A stretch of DNA of 64,000 nt. Origin: Oscillospiraceae bacterium (lineage in GTDB: Bacteria; Bacillota; Clostridia; Oscillospirales; Ruminococcaceae). Where the stretch lies: positions 62,001 through 126,000 of the forward strand of contig JAJQGJ010000006.1 in assembly GCA_021200565.1 (NCBI GenBank), given 5' to 3'. Below the pieces are notes generated by a model. It was not told the DNA's origin. It made no database searches and saw nothing but the letters and a program-made list of their open reading frames with translations. Positions 6,543-14,392 of the stretch are shown here, one piece after another. How positions within the stretch are numbered: position 1 is the stretch's first letter; every line of letters starts with the position of its first letter. Made by a program: the position numbers and the translations under genes.

Positions 6543-9179
6543 GTGAGATATTATTGTGAAGAAAGGGATACAGTTCTTAAGGAACTTGAATCCTCTGAAA
6601 ATGGTCTTAGCTCAGAAGAAGCCGGCAAGCGGCTCGAACGTGACGGCAAAAACGTCTTAGCCGCTAAAAAAGGCAAGAGCCTTATAAGAAGATTCTTCGA
6701 AGAGCTCGCCGACCCGATGATTATAATCTTGCTGGTAGCGGCTTTGGTCAGCGGAGTTTTGGCTGTAGTTGAAAATGATAGCTTTGCTGACGTTATAATC
6801 ATATTGTTTGTTGTAATTGTAAACGCAGTCTTGGGCGTCTATCAGGAAAGCAAGGCTGAGAAGGCGATTGAAGCCCTGCAGGAGATGTCCGCTGCCACTT
6901 CAAAGGTAATGCGTGATGGCAAGATTACGACTGTCAGGAGTGAAGACCTTGTTGTCGGCGACATCGTGATGCTTGAAGCCGGAGACGCAGTTCCTGCCGA
7001 CCTTAGAATCCTTTCAAGCGCAAGCCTGAAGGCTGAGGAAGCGGCACTCACCGGTGAATCCGTTCCCGTCAACAAATTTATAGACATCATAAACCTCAGA
7101 GAAGGCGAGAAGGATGTTCTCCTTGGCGACAGAAAGAATATGCTCTATATGGGTTCTACTGTTGTCTATGGTAGAGGCACCGCTGTCGTAACCGCAACCG
7201 GCATGGACACCGAAATGGGCAAGATTGCCGACGCCCTTCAGAACGCCGAAGAGGGCGACACGCCGCTTCAGATAAAGCTCAATCAGCTTTCAAAGGTGCT
7301 TACCTGGCTGGTGCTCGGAATCTGCTTTATCGTATTTGCTGTTCAGCTCCTGAGAGCCGAAAGCCCGAACTTTGAAATAGTTCTCAACTCGTTCATGATA
7401 GCAGTTTCGCTAGCAGTTGCCGCTATTCCAGAAGGACTTGCAGCGGTAGTAACCGTTGTCCTTTCAATCGGCGTCACCAACATGTCGAAGCGCAATGCCA
7501 TCATCCGTAAGCTTACAGCAGTTGAAACTCTCGGCTGTGCACAGATAATTTGCTCTGATAAAACAGGTACACTAACTCAGAACAAGATGACCGTTGTCGA
7601 TTCCTACGGCGACGATGAAAAGATAATTGCAACTGCTATGGCTCTTTGTAGCGACGCAGAGCTTATGGAGGACGGCTCAGTAACTGGTGAGCCAACCGAA
7701 GCTGCACTTGTCGCTTGGGCAAACACCCTGGGTCTTGACAAGCCAGGCTTGAAATCGAAATTAGAGCGTAAGGGCGAAGCTCCGTTCGACTCTCAGAGAA
7801 AGATGATGTCGACTGTTCATTCGTCAGAAGGCTCCTATATTCAGTTCACCAAGGGTGCGCCCGACATAGTGGTGGATAAGTGCACATTCTATCTCAAGGA
7901 TGGTAAGCCTGTTCCGATGACTGAAGAGCACAAGGCAGAGATACTTGTTGCCAATAAGTCGATGGCTGATAAGGCTTTAAGAGTTCTCGCATGTGCTCAG
8001 AGACTTTGGGAAAGTATGCCCGCCGATTGCGACGGCTCCAATCTTGAGCACGACCTCTGCTTCATTGGTCTCTGTGGAATGATAGACCCTGTTCGCCCTG
8101 AGGTCAAGGACGCTATTGAAGAGTGCCGTGAAGCCGGAATCAGACCTATAATGATAACCGGCGACCATATCGACACAGCTGTAGCTATAGCTCATGAACT
8201 CGGTATCATGACCGAGGGCTACAAGGCAGTGACCGGTGCACAGCTTAATGAAATGGACGATGAGACATTCGCACATGAATTCATGAACATCAGCGTCTAC
8301 GCAAGAGTTCAGCCGGAGCATAAGACGAGAATAGTCAACGCCTGGAGAAATGCCGGCTATGTCACAGCTATGACCGGCGACGGCGTCAACGACGCTCCTT
8401 CAATCAAGGCAGCTGACATCGGAGTCGGAATGGGAATAACCGGCACCGATGTAACAAAGAACGTCGCCGACATGGTTCTGGCTGACGACAACTTTGCGAC
8501 GATAGTAAACGCTGTAGAAGAGGGAAGACGAATCTACGACAACATAAGAAAGGCAATCCAGTTCCTCTTAGGCTCCAATATGAGCGAGGTTTTAAGCATC
8601 TTCTTCGCAACACTCATGGGCTTTACAATCCTGAAGCCTGTACACCTTCTCTGGATCAATCTTGTCACCGACTGCTTCCCGGCACTTGCTCTGGGAACCG
8701 AGAAAGCAGAGCCCAACATCATGAAGCGCAAGCCCCGTGACGCAAAGGCTGGAATATTTGCAGACGGCATGGGAATTGACATCGCTTATCAGGGTCTTCT
8801 TGTAACCGCTCTGGTTCTTGTATCCTACTTCATTGGTGACTTTATGGAAACCGGCTCCTTCATCATCGGCGACAGCCCTGACGGCACAACAATGGCATTC
8901 TTAACAATGTCAATGGCTGAGATATTCCACAGCATAAATATGCGTTCTCAGCGTGGCAGTATCTTCAAGCTTGGCTCTCAGAATAAGCTTCTTCTCCTTG
9001 CTGCTGTAGCATCCCTGGTCGCTACAACTTTGGTTTGCGAGATTGATTTCATCGCAGCTGCCTTCGAGTTTACAAGCGTTGAGCTTGATGAGTATATTAT
9101 TGCGATAGTTCTGGGCGCACTCATCATCCCAATGGTCGAGATAGTGAAGTTCTTCCAGCGCAAATTTGCGAAGGATTGA
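6543..9179 (+). CDS. P-type cation-transporting ATPase (Ca2+-type, possible Mn2+ exporter)
   Basis: An 878-residue P2A-type ATPase that pumps a divalent cation across the membrane using ATP. Domains in order: N-terminal cation-ATPase domain; actuator TGES; M4 PEGLA; phosphorylation motif DKTGT near residue 340; KGAPD in the nucleotide domain; TGD and TGDGVND hinge motifs near 540 and 620; then six C-terminal membrane segments. Residues that form the SERCA sites are present: Glu in PEGL (M4), Asn and Glu in NMSE (M5), and N-T-D in NLVTD (M6). The M4 motif is PEGLA rather than PEGLP. The GTG start at 6543 follows AAAGGAG at seven bases. Position under an Mn2+ riboswitch after mntP suggests Mn2+ (with or without Ca2+) as substrate; that is inference. 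Confidence 0.93.
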   Translation: MRYYCEERDTVLKELESSENGLSSEEAGKRLERDGKNVLAAKKGKSLIRRFFEELADPMIIILLVAALVSGVLAVVENDSFADVIIILFVVIVNAVLGVYQESKAEKAIEALQEMSAATSKVMRDGKITTVRSEDLVVGDIVMLEAGDAVPADLRILSSASLKAEEAALTGESVPVNKFIDIINLREGEKDVLLGDRKNMLYMGSTVVYGRGTAVVTATGMDTEMGKIADALQNAEEGDTPLQIKLNQLSKVLTWLVLGICFIVFAVQLLRAESPNFEIVLNSFMIAVSLAVAAIPEGLAAVVTVVLSIGVTNMSKRNAIIRKLTAVETLGCAQIICSDKTGTLTQNKMTVVDSYGDDEKIIATAMALCSDAELMEDGSVTGEPTEAALVAWANTLGLDKPGLKSKLERKGEAPFDSQRKMMSTVHSSEGSYIQFTKGAPDIVVDKCTFYLKDGKPVPMTEEHKAEILVANKSMADKALRVLACAQRLWESMPADCDGSNLEHDLCFIGLCGMIDPVRPEVKDAIEECREAGIRPIMITGDHIDTAVAIAHELGIMTEGYKAVTGAQLNEMDDETFAHEFMNISVYARVQPEHKTRIVNAWRNAGYVTAMTGDGVNDAPSIKAADIGVGMGITGTDVTKNVADMVLADDNFATIVNAVEEGRRIYDNIRKAIQFLLGSNMSEVLSIFFATLMGFTILKPVHLLWINLVTDCFPALALGTEKAEPNIMKRKPRDAKAGIFADGMGIDIAYQGLLVTALVLVSYFIGDFMETGSFIIGDSPDGTTMAFLTMSMAEIFHSINMRSQRGSIFKLGSQNKLLLLAAVASLVATTLVCEIDFIAAAFEFTSVELDEYIIAIVLGALIIPMVEIVKFFQRKFAKD

Positions 9180-9203
9180 ATATAAAAACTTGGAGGATAT
9201 GTT

Positions 9204-10628
9204 ATGAAAGAATACCTAAATGGTGCTAACCCCTACATGCCGCTTTGGGAGCATGTTCCTGACGGCGAGCCGAGAGTTTTCGAATATAACGGTGAAAAGC
9301 GTGTCTATGTCTACGGCTCTCATGATATTGAGAAAACTCAGTATTGTGGAAGAAATCAGGTTGTGTGGAGCGCACCTGTAGATGATCTGACAGATTGGAC
9401 ATGTCACGGCGTCTGCTATACTGCAACCGACAACAGCGTTCTCTATGCTCCGGATGTCGTTCAGAAAGGCGATACCTTCTATCTCTACGCAGCTGAGGCT
9501 TGCGGCTCAAGAATAATGGTTGCAAGCTCCAAGAACCCTGCAGGACCGTTCGAGAATCCAGTCAAGACCGACCTCGGCTTCGATCCCGGCGTGCTTGTAG
9601 ATGACGACGGCAGAGTTTACGCTTTTTGGGGCTTCTGCGGCTGCTACTGTGGCGAGCTTAACGATGATATGGCAACGATAAAAGAGGGGACATATCATGC
9701 TCATCCGATGGGGCATTCTCCTTGGCAGGATGTTGATGATGGTCACCTTGACCCGAATGATGCTTTCTTTGAGGCTTCTTCTCCGAGAAAGGTGATGGGC
9801 AAATACGTCTATATCTACTCAAAGAGATACTATACACCCGTTCACGAACTCGGTGTCTATACTCATAACAACGGTTTTCTGTCCTATAAGTACAGTGACA
9901 GTCCGCTCGAGGGCTATAAGCCAGGTGGAGACATCAGCTTCAACGGCGGCGAGATTCTCCGCAATTCTGACGGAACCGGAGAAATGACCTATCGCTGGGG
10001 AAATAACCACGGCAGTATTGCTGAGATAAACGGCAAGTGGTATATCTTCTATCACCGTCACACCGGCACAGATGAATTCGCCCGTCAGGCAATGCTTGAG
10101 CCGGTAGATGTCGCTATGGACAAGAACGGCAAAATCTATATAGGTGATATAACCTATGTAAACGGCGAGCCGGTATCTTCAAAGCCTGTTGAGATGACAT
10201 CTCAGGGTGCGCACATAAACGGCATGGATGCTTATAAGCTTATTTCAGCCGGATATGCTTGCCACCTCCGTGGCGGAAACTCTCAAGCTTATATAAAGCC
10301 GGTTTACGAGCTTGACGACAATATCTCAGCACCTATTGTGAATATCACAGACGGTACAGTCGCAGGCTACAGATATATTCAGTTTGGTACCATTGCTCCG
10401 AAAACTGTAACAGCAGAGCTGACAGCTCTGCAGGATGTAACAGTAAGCGTCCGCTTAGACACTCACGACGGCAGAATAGTAGCAACTATGAACCTGAAAA
10501 CAGGGGACATAGAAGCAACTGCAGATTTGACAACCGGAATCATTGGCAAGCATGCAGTTTATTTCGAATTCAAATCCGATAGTACTGAGCAGTTAGCTGA
10601 GTTTTCAAGATTCACATTTGACAGATAA
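9204..10628 (+). CDS. Glycoside hydrolase family 43 protein with C-terminal CBM6-like domain
   Basis: A 474-residue enzyme of the five-bladed GH43 fold, which includes arabinofuranosidases, xylosidases and galactosidases acting on plant polysaccharide side chains. The first blade has VYGSHD, the second YAPDVV (the usual pKa-modulating Asp), and FFEASSPRK near 195 carries the likely general-acid Glu. The last 130 or so residues look like a CBM6-type beta-sandwich. No signal peptide is present, so it probably acts on imported oligosaccharides in the cytoplasm. GGAGG precedes the ATG. It begins 24 bases after the ATPase gene with no visible promoter, so it may be read from the Mn2+ riboswitch transcript. 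Exact substrate cannot be read from sequence. Confidence 0.88.
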   Translation: MKEYLNGANPYMPLWEHVPDGEPRVFEYNGEKRVYVYGSHDIEKTQYCGRNQVVWSAPVDDLTDWTCHGVCYTATDNSVLYAPDVVQKGDTFYLYAAEACGSRIMVASSKNPAGPFENPVKTDLGFDPGVLVDDDGRVYAFWGFCGCYCGELNDDMATIKEGTYHAHPMGHSPWQDVDDGHLDPNDAFFEASSPRKVMGKYVYIYSKRYYTPVHELGVYTHNNGFLSYKYSDSPLEGYKPGGDISFNGGEILRNSDGTGEMTYRWGNNHGSIAEINGKWYIFYHRHTGTDEFARQAMLEPVDVAMDKNGKIYIGDITYVNGEPVSSKPVEMTSQGAHINGMDAYKLISAGYACHLRGGNSQAYIKPVYELDDNISAPIVNITDGTVAGYRYIQFGTIAPKTVTAELTALQDVTVSVRLDTHDGRIVATMNLKTGDIEATADLTTGIIGKHAVYFEFKSDSTEQLAEFSRFTFDR

Positions 10629-10633
10629 AATAA

Positions 10634-10665
10634 TCCCTCACAGTTAGTACTGTGAGGGAAATCTT
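10634..10665. terminator. Bidirectional intrinsic terminator between GH43 and asnB
   Basis: A perfect 11-base inverted repeat (10634-10644 with 10649-10659) has a four-base loop. A T-rich run follows on the plus strand (ATCTTTT), and TTATTTTAT follows on the minus strand, so it can serve both convergent genes. Confidence 0.85.
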
Positions 10666-12492
10666 TTAATCTCCGAAGTAAACCTTGTACCAGACCAAGA
10701 AAGTGTAAATAGTCCAAATCTTTCTTGAATTGTCGTATTTTCCGCTTCTGTGGTCGTCGAGGAGCTGGACAGCCTTCTCGGTATTGAAGAACTTTCTGCC
10801 GTTTTCACTCTCAAATTCGCTTCTGACCATGTTATAGTACTGATCCTCCTTGAGCCATACACGAATCGGAACAGGGAAGCCGAGCTTCTTTTTATCTGCT
10901 GTTCTCGGCGGGCAGGCACGGTGCGCCGCAAGCCTCATGGCATACTTGGTGTTCTCTTTAGTAACTCTGTACTTGGTTGGAATCTTTTCACCGAGGGCCA
11001 TAACTTCTTTATCCAGGAAAGGAACTCTCAGTTCAAGCGAATTCGCCATACTCATCCTGTCAGCCTTCAAGAGAATGTCTCCCGCAAGCCACATGTTGAG
11101 GTCTAAGTATTGCATCTTGGTGACGCTGTCCTTATCAGAAACCTTGCTGTAGAACGGTCCAGTAATCTCCGTAGCGTTTGGAGCATCAGTTTTGATTTTA
11201 AGAAGCGCCTTTCTCTCTTTCTCTGAGAAGATGTATGCGTTTCCAATGAATCTCTCCTCAAGGTCCTTGCCACGTCTTATAAGGAAATTCAGACCTCTGT
11301 GCGCAGGAAGATGCTCGCAGATTTTGCCGATTCCTCGTCGTATGGGGCGGGGGATTTTGTTATAGATAGCGACATCATCCGGCTCCTTATAGATATTGTA
11401 CCCGCCGAAAATCTCATCCGCACCTTCGCCGCTGAGAACTACTTTTACGCTCTCGGAAGCGAGCTTGCAGACAAAGTAGAGAGCAACTGCTGCTGGGTCG
11501 GCAAGAGGTTCATCCATGTGATACTGAATCTTAGGGAATTCACCCCAATATTCGTCGGCAGTGATGACTTTAGAGATGTTCTCTTTTCCGATGAATTTCG
11601 AGAAATCCTTGGCATAGCCGATTTCATTATATCTCTCGTCCTCGCCGAAACCGACGGTGAACGTTTTGTCTACATTAGCAACCGCCGCAACATAGCTCGA
11701 ATCTACGCCACTTGAAAGGAAGCTTCCGACTTCAACATCGGCAATCTTGTGGGCCTCAACTGAATCCTTGAAGGTGTCCGAAATTTTATCTACCCATTCG
11801 TCAAGCGTCGGCTTTTCGTCGGCTTCAAATTCAACGCTCCAATATCTCTCAACAGATAATTTTCCGTTACTGTAGGTAAATGAGTGCGCTGGCGGCAGCC
11901 TGTAAACTCCCTTGAAGAAGGTCTCGACGCAGGGCGAATACTGGAATGTCAGATAGTTTTCGAGTGCCGTTTCGTTAAGCTCTTTTTTGAAGAGCGGATG
12001 AAGAATCAAGCTCTTGATTTCCGACCCAAAGATGAAGCTTCCGCCCGTTTCTGTATAGTAAAGCGGCTTGATTCCGAAATAGTCTCTTGCTCCGAAAAGC
12101 TCCTTTTTATTTTTATCCCAGATGACGAATGCAAACATTCCTCTGAGCTTATTGAGCATATCCTTGCCCCATTGCTCATAGCCGTGAACCAATACCTCTG
12201 TGTCGGTGTTCGTCTTGAAAGTGTGTCCTTTCATTATGAGCTCTTCACGAAGCTTCTGATAATTATAAATCTCACCGTTAAAGACGATAACCATCGAGCC
12301 GTCTTCATTGTAGATGGGCTGATCGCCGCCCGCAAGGTCTATAATCGAGAGACGCCTGAAGCCCATCGCAATATCCTTATCGATGTATTCTCCATCCGAA
12401 TCAGGTCCACGATGCTTGATTGAGTCCATCTGACGCTCAAGAACGGTTTTAGCGTCCTGAATAGTATTTGTAAAGCCGACAAATCCGCACAT
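10666..12492 (-). CDS. asnB: Glutamine-hydrolysing asparagine synthase
   Basis: A 608-residue cytosolic enzyme making asparagine from aspartate, ATP and glutamine. It begins MCGFVGF, where Cys2 becomes the N-terminal catalytic nucleophile of the class II glutaminase domain. HRGPDSDGEY and NGEIYNY follow, and the C-terminal synthetase domain has the PP-loop SSGVDSS near residue 265. The start at 12492 is fixed by this Cys2 rule and by AAGGAGG (complement of 12500-12506); the frame is open 26 codons further upstream but those codons cross the leader. It has its own promoter divergent from that of the SGNH gene. Confidence 0.96.
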   Translation of the reverse strand: MCGFVGFTNTIQDAKTVLERQMDSIKHRGPDSDGEYIDKDIAMGFRRLSIIDLAGGDQPIYNEDGSMVIVFNGEIYNYQKLREELIMKGHTFKTNTDTEVLVHGYEQWGKDMLNKLRGMFAFVIWDKNKKELFGARDYFGIKPLYYTETGGSFIFGSEIKSLILHPLFKKELNETALENYLTFQYSPCVETFFKGVYRLPPAHSFTYSNGKLSVERYWSVEFEADEKPTLDEWVDKISDTFKDSVEAHKIADVEVGSFLSSGVDSSYVAAVANVDKTFTVGFGEDERYNEIGYAKDFSKFIGKENISKVITADEYWGEFPKIQYHMDEPLADPAAVALYFVCKLASESVKVVLSGEGADEIFGGYNIYKEPDDVAIYNKIPRPIRRGIGKICEHLPAHRGLNFLIRRGKDLEERFIGNAYIFSEKERKALLKIKTDAPNATEITGPFYSKVSDKDSVTKMQYLDLNMWLAGDILLKADRMSMANSLELRVPFLDKEVMALGEKIPTKYRVTKENTKYAMRLAAHRACPPRTADKKKLGFPVPIRVWLKEDQYYNMVRSEFESENGRKFFNTEKAVQLLDDHRSGKYDNSRKIWTIYTFLVWYKVYFGD

Positions 12493-12552
12493 GCTGTATC
12501 CTCCTTTGTTGAAAAGCCGTAAGCCGTTCTTACAGCTGAAACTATATAAAAC

Positions 12553-12581
12553 ATTATAGACGATTTCCACGCATTTTTCAA
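12553..12581 (-). promoter_or_regulatory. Sigma-A promoter for asnB
   Basis: On the minus strand TTGAAA (complement of 12576-12581) and TATAAT (complement of 12553-12558) are 17 bases apart. Confidence 0.85.
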
Positions 12582-12641
12582 GCCCATAACAAGAAATATG
12601 GTTACAAGCGGGTTACAAATGATGAAAATTCGCAAAATTCC

Positions 12642-12670
12642 TTGAAAGTCAAGCTGTTTTGCTATATAAT
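12642..12670 (+). promoter_or_regulatory. Sigma-A promoter for the SGNH hydrolase gene
   Basis: TTGAAA (12642-12647) and TATAAT (12665-12670) are 17 bases apart. It is back to back with the asnB promoter; about 60 bases separate the two -35 elements. Confidence 0.85.
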
Positions 12671-12707
12671 AATCATTAGAATTTGACCACAGCAGAGGAG
12701 CATCCCC

Positions 12708-13583
12708 ATGGCTAATGTACAGAGAACCAAGAAGCCTATAAAGGTAAGATATAATTTCGGCATCGTCCTTCTTGGAGTAATAATTATTTTCGGTCTGGTC
12801 TTTTATAGATATATGAAGAACACAACTCTTGAAGAAGTGCTTTCTGAGGACAGAGAGATTTATGTCCCGTCATTTGCGTCGCTTCTAAACGGCGATGATG
12901 AGGAAATTGAAGAGAATAATGCGACAGCGGTCTCAGATTCAGACAGCGAATCAGAAAATTCTGACCCGAAGGAAATAGTTAATCCTGTTCCCGAAAGCGA
13001 AGCCCGAACAAGTGATTACCTTGACAGCTGTGTTTTCATCGGAGATTCGATAACCTATGGTCTTTCATCCTATGGCTTGGTTTCTTCTTCAAACGTATAT
13101 GCAAGCGTCTCAATGAGCATTGCAAAGATAGAGACGGAGGAAATAGAAACCCAGTATGGCACGATGACGGTTCTTGACGCCCTCGAGGAAAGCGAGCCTG
13201 AGAATATTTATGTCATGCTCGGCACAAGCGGGGCAGCTTGGCTCTCAGTTGATGACATGTATGACTATTTCACATCATTTATGAAAAAGCTAATATCAAA
13301 ATGCCCCGACTCGGAGATTTACATAATCTCTGTTCCTCCTGTAACCTCCGACAAGGAGACTTCAGTCGAAACGCCAATTTCAAACAGTGATCTCGACAGC
13401 TTCAACGAGCTTCTATTAGAGTATGCCAACTCGAAATTGGTTCACTATCTCGATATGAATTCGTATCTTAAGGGTGGTGGAAGTTCCTTGCCGTCGTCAT
13501 ACGCTGAAAACGACGGCGTTCACCTGAAATACTCAACCTATGAGCTCTTCATAGACTACATATTGACACACGTTGCTGAATAG
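12708..13583 (+). CDS. Membrane-anchored SGNH/GDSL-type hydrolase
   Basis: A 291-residue protein. A single hydrophobic segment at about residues 17-36 after a basic N-terminus should anchor it facing outward, followed by an acidic low-complexity linker (to about 105) and an SGNH domain. Block I is FIGDSITYG with the nucleophilic Ser, and the terminal DGVHL supplies the Asp-x-x-His pair. Block III is GTSG where GxND is usual, so the oxyanion Asn appears replaced by Ser. Such proteins de-esterify cell-surface glycans or lipids; the substrate is unknown. AGAGGAG precedes the ATG. The DUF4358 lipoprotein follows 10 bases after the stop, so the pair is probably one unit. Confidence 0.8.
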   Translation: MANVQRTKKPIKVRYNFGIVLLGVIIIFGLVFYRYMKNTTLEEVLSEDREIYVPSFASLLNGDDEEIEENNATAVSDSDSESENSDPKEIVNPVPESEARTSDYLDSCVFIGDSITYGLSSYGLVSSSNVYASVSMSIAKIETEEIETQYGTMTVLDALEESEPENIYVMLGTSGAAWLSVDDMYDYFTSFMKKLISKCPDSEIYIISVPPVTSDKETSVETPISNSDLDSFNELLLEYANSKLVHYLDMNSYLKGGGSSLPSSYAENDGVHLKYSTYELFIDYILTHVAE

Positions 13584-13593
13584 GAGATATAGT

Positions 13594-14064
13594 ATGAAAA
13601 GAATCGGAATTTGCTTTGTGCTCACAGCAGTTATGTTGGTGTTTTCATCCTGCGGAAGCAGTCTTCCGTCGCCTGATGCCACTGAACTGGTAACGGAGAT
13701 TCTCGAAACGCTCGGCGAATCGGAGAATTTTGAGCATGCCGACAGTGAAACTGTTGATATTGTCTTCGGCTGTGACAGTTCAAGCTATGATGACTTCTGT
13801 GTAATGTACACAACAGTTGATGCATCGGCAGATATTGTTGCTGTTTTCAAATCGCCTGACAGCGAAACCAAGGCTGACACTCAGGAGATGCTTGAGGAAT
13901 TCATTGAATCACGCCTCAACGATTTCAAGGGCTATGCGCCTCTTGAGGTTCAGAAAATTGAAAACACCAAGCTTATATCATACGGAAACTATGACATCTT
14001 AATTATCATTTCAGATTTTGACTCTGCAAAAAGCGTTGTGGACAGCGCATTTGCGACAGAATAA
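13594..14064 (+). CDS. DUF4358-type lipoprotein
   Basis: A 156-residue secreted lipoprotein of unknown function. A basic start and hydrophobic core (residues 1-16) lead to FSSC, with Cys20 the likely lipidated residue. The rest resembles DUF4358: a repeated acidic helix region, VFKSPDSETKAD, then KLISYGNYDIL and VVDSAF at the end. The ATG at 13594 with AGGAG six to seven bases before it is preferred over the in-frame TTG at 13573, which lies inside the SGNH gene. In related bacteria such proteins are often encoded next to SGNH hydrolases, as here. No function should be assumed. Confidence 0.75.
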   Translation: MKRIGICFVLTAVMLVFSSCGSSLPSPDATELVTEILETLGESENFEHADSETVDIVFGCDSSSYDDFCVMYTTVDASADIVAVFKSPDSETKADTQEMLEEFIESRLNDFKGYAPLEVQKIENTKLISYGNYDILIIISDFDSAKSVVDSAFATE

Positions 14065-14128
14065 AGGAATAACACTTTACTGAGTGTCAGCGCATATTTT
14101 CTCAAATCAGCCCTTTGACTTTACAGTG

Positions 14129-14160
14129 ATGCGTCGGAATATTTAAGCCGGCGCATTTGT
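14129..14160 (+). terminator. Probable terminator after the DUF4358 gene
   Basis: ATGCGTCGG (14129-14137) pairs with CCGGCGCAT (14148-14156), one G-T pair, followed by TTTGTTAA. The T-run is short, so strength is uncertain. Confidence 0.5.
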
Positions 14161-14224
14161 TAAGCTTGAAGCCTTGCTTGACATAATACACAAATCCGGG
14201 TGAAAAAAACTTTGCATTTTTGTC

Positions 14225-14253
14225 TTGACAAAAGAGCTAAGATACAATATACT
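14225..14253 (+). promoter_or_regulatory. Sigma-A promoter for nrdDG
   Basis: TTGACA at 14225-14230 and TATACT at 14248-14253 are 17 bases apart. The -10 lies inside the first candidate NrdR box. Confidence 0.8.
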
Positions 14254-14288
14254 TGACTTACTGGCAAGTCAAGCCCAATATGTTGTGT
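14242..14288 (+). promoter_or_regulatory. Candidate tandem NrdR boxes
   Basis: Compared with the NrdR consensus ACACWATATMTWGTGT, the site at 14273-14288 matches 13 of 16 positions (right half AATATGTTGTGT) and the site at 14242-14257 matches 10 of 16. Their starts are 31 bases apart, about three helical turns, which is the spacing usual for paired NrdR boxes. The first covers the -10. NrdR represses ribonucleotide reductase genes when dATP is plentiful. nrdR itself is not in the window. Confidence 0.6.
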
Positions 14289-14392
14289 TCGTTAGCTTTT
14301 AGGACAACAACATCTACCGGTTTAAAATATATCGCTTAAACCCGATTTGAGATGACCACTGATGCAGAATATTACCGTTCGGAGGAAGAAAA
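14289..14392 (+). other. Long untranslated leader of nrdD with inverted repeats
   Basis: About 135 bases separate the predicted transcription start from the nrdD start codon. Inverted repeats are visible: ATGTTGT (14280-14286) with ACAACAT (14307-14313), and GGTTTAA (14319-14325) with TTAAACC (14336-14342). No terminator-type T-run follows them and no known riboswitch class was recognised. GGAGG at 14381-14385 is the ribosome binding site. Confidence 0.5.

Noticed and set aside
8404-8782. Minus-strand frames inside the P-type ATPase gene
   Set aside because: Shadows of the high-confidence ATPase frame; no motifs or start signals.
10750-12423. Plus-strand open frames across asnB (10750-11106, 11299-11715, 11884-12423)
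   Set aside because: asnB is unambiguous on the minus strand; these frames have no ribosome sites or domains.
14225-14248. TTGACA with TACAAT at 14243 as the nrdD promoter
   Set aside because: The spacer is 12 bases; TATACT at 14248 gives 17.
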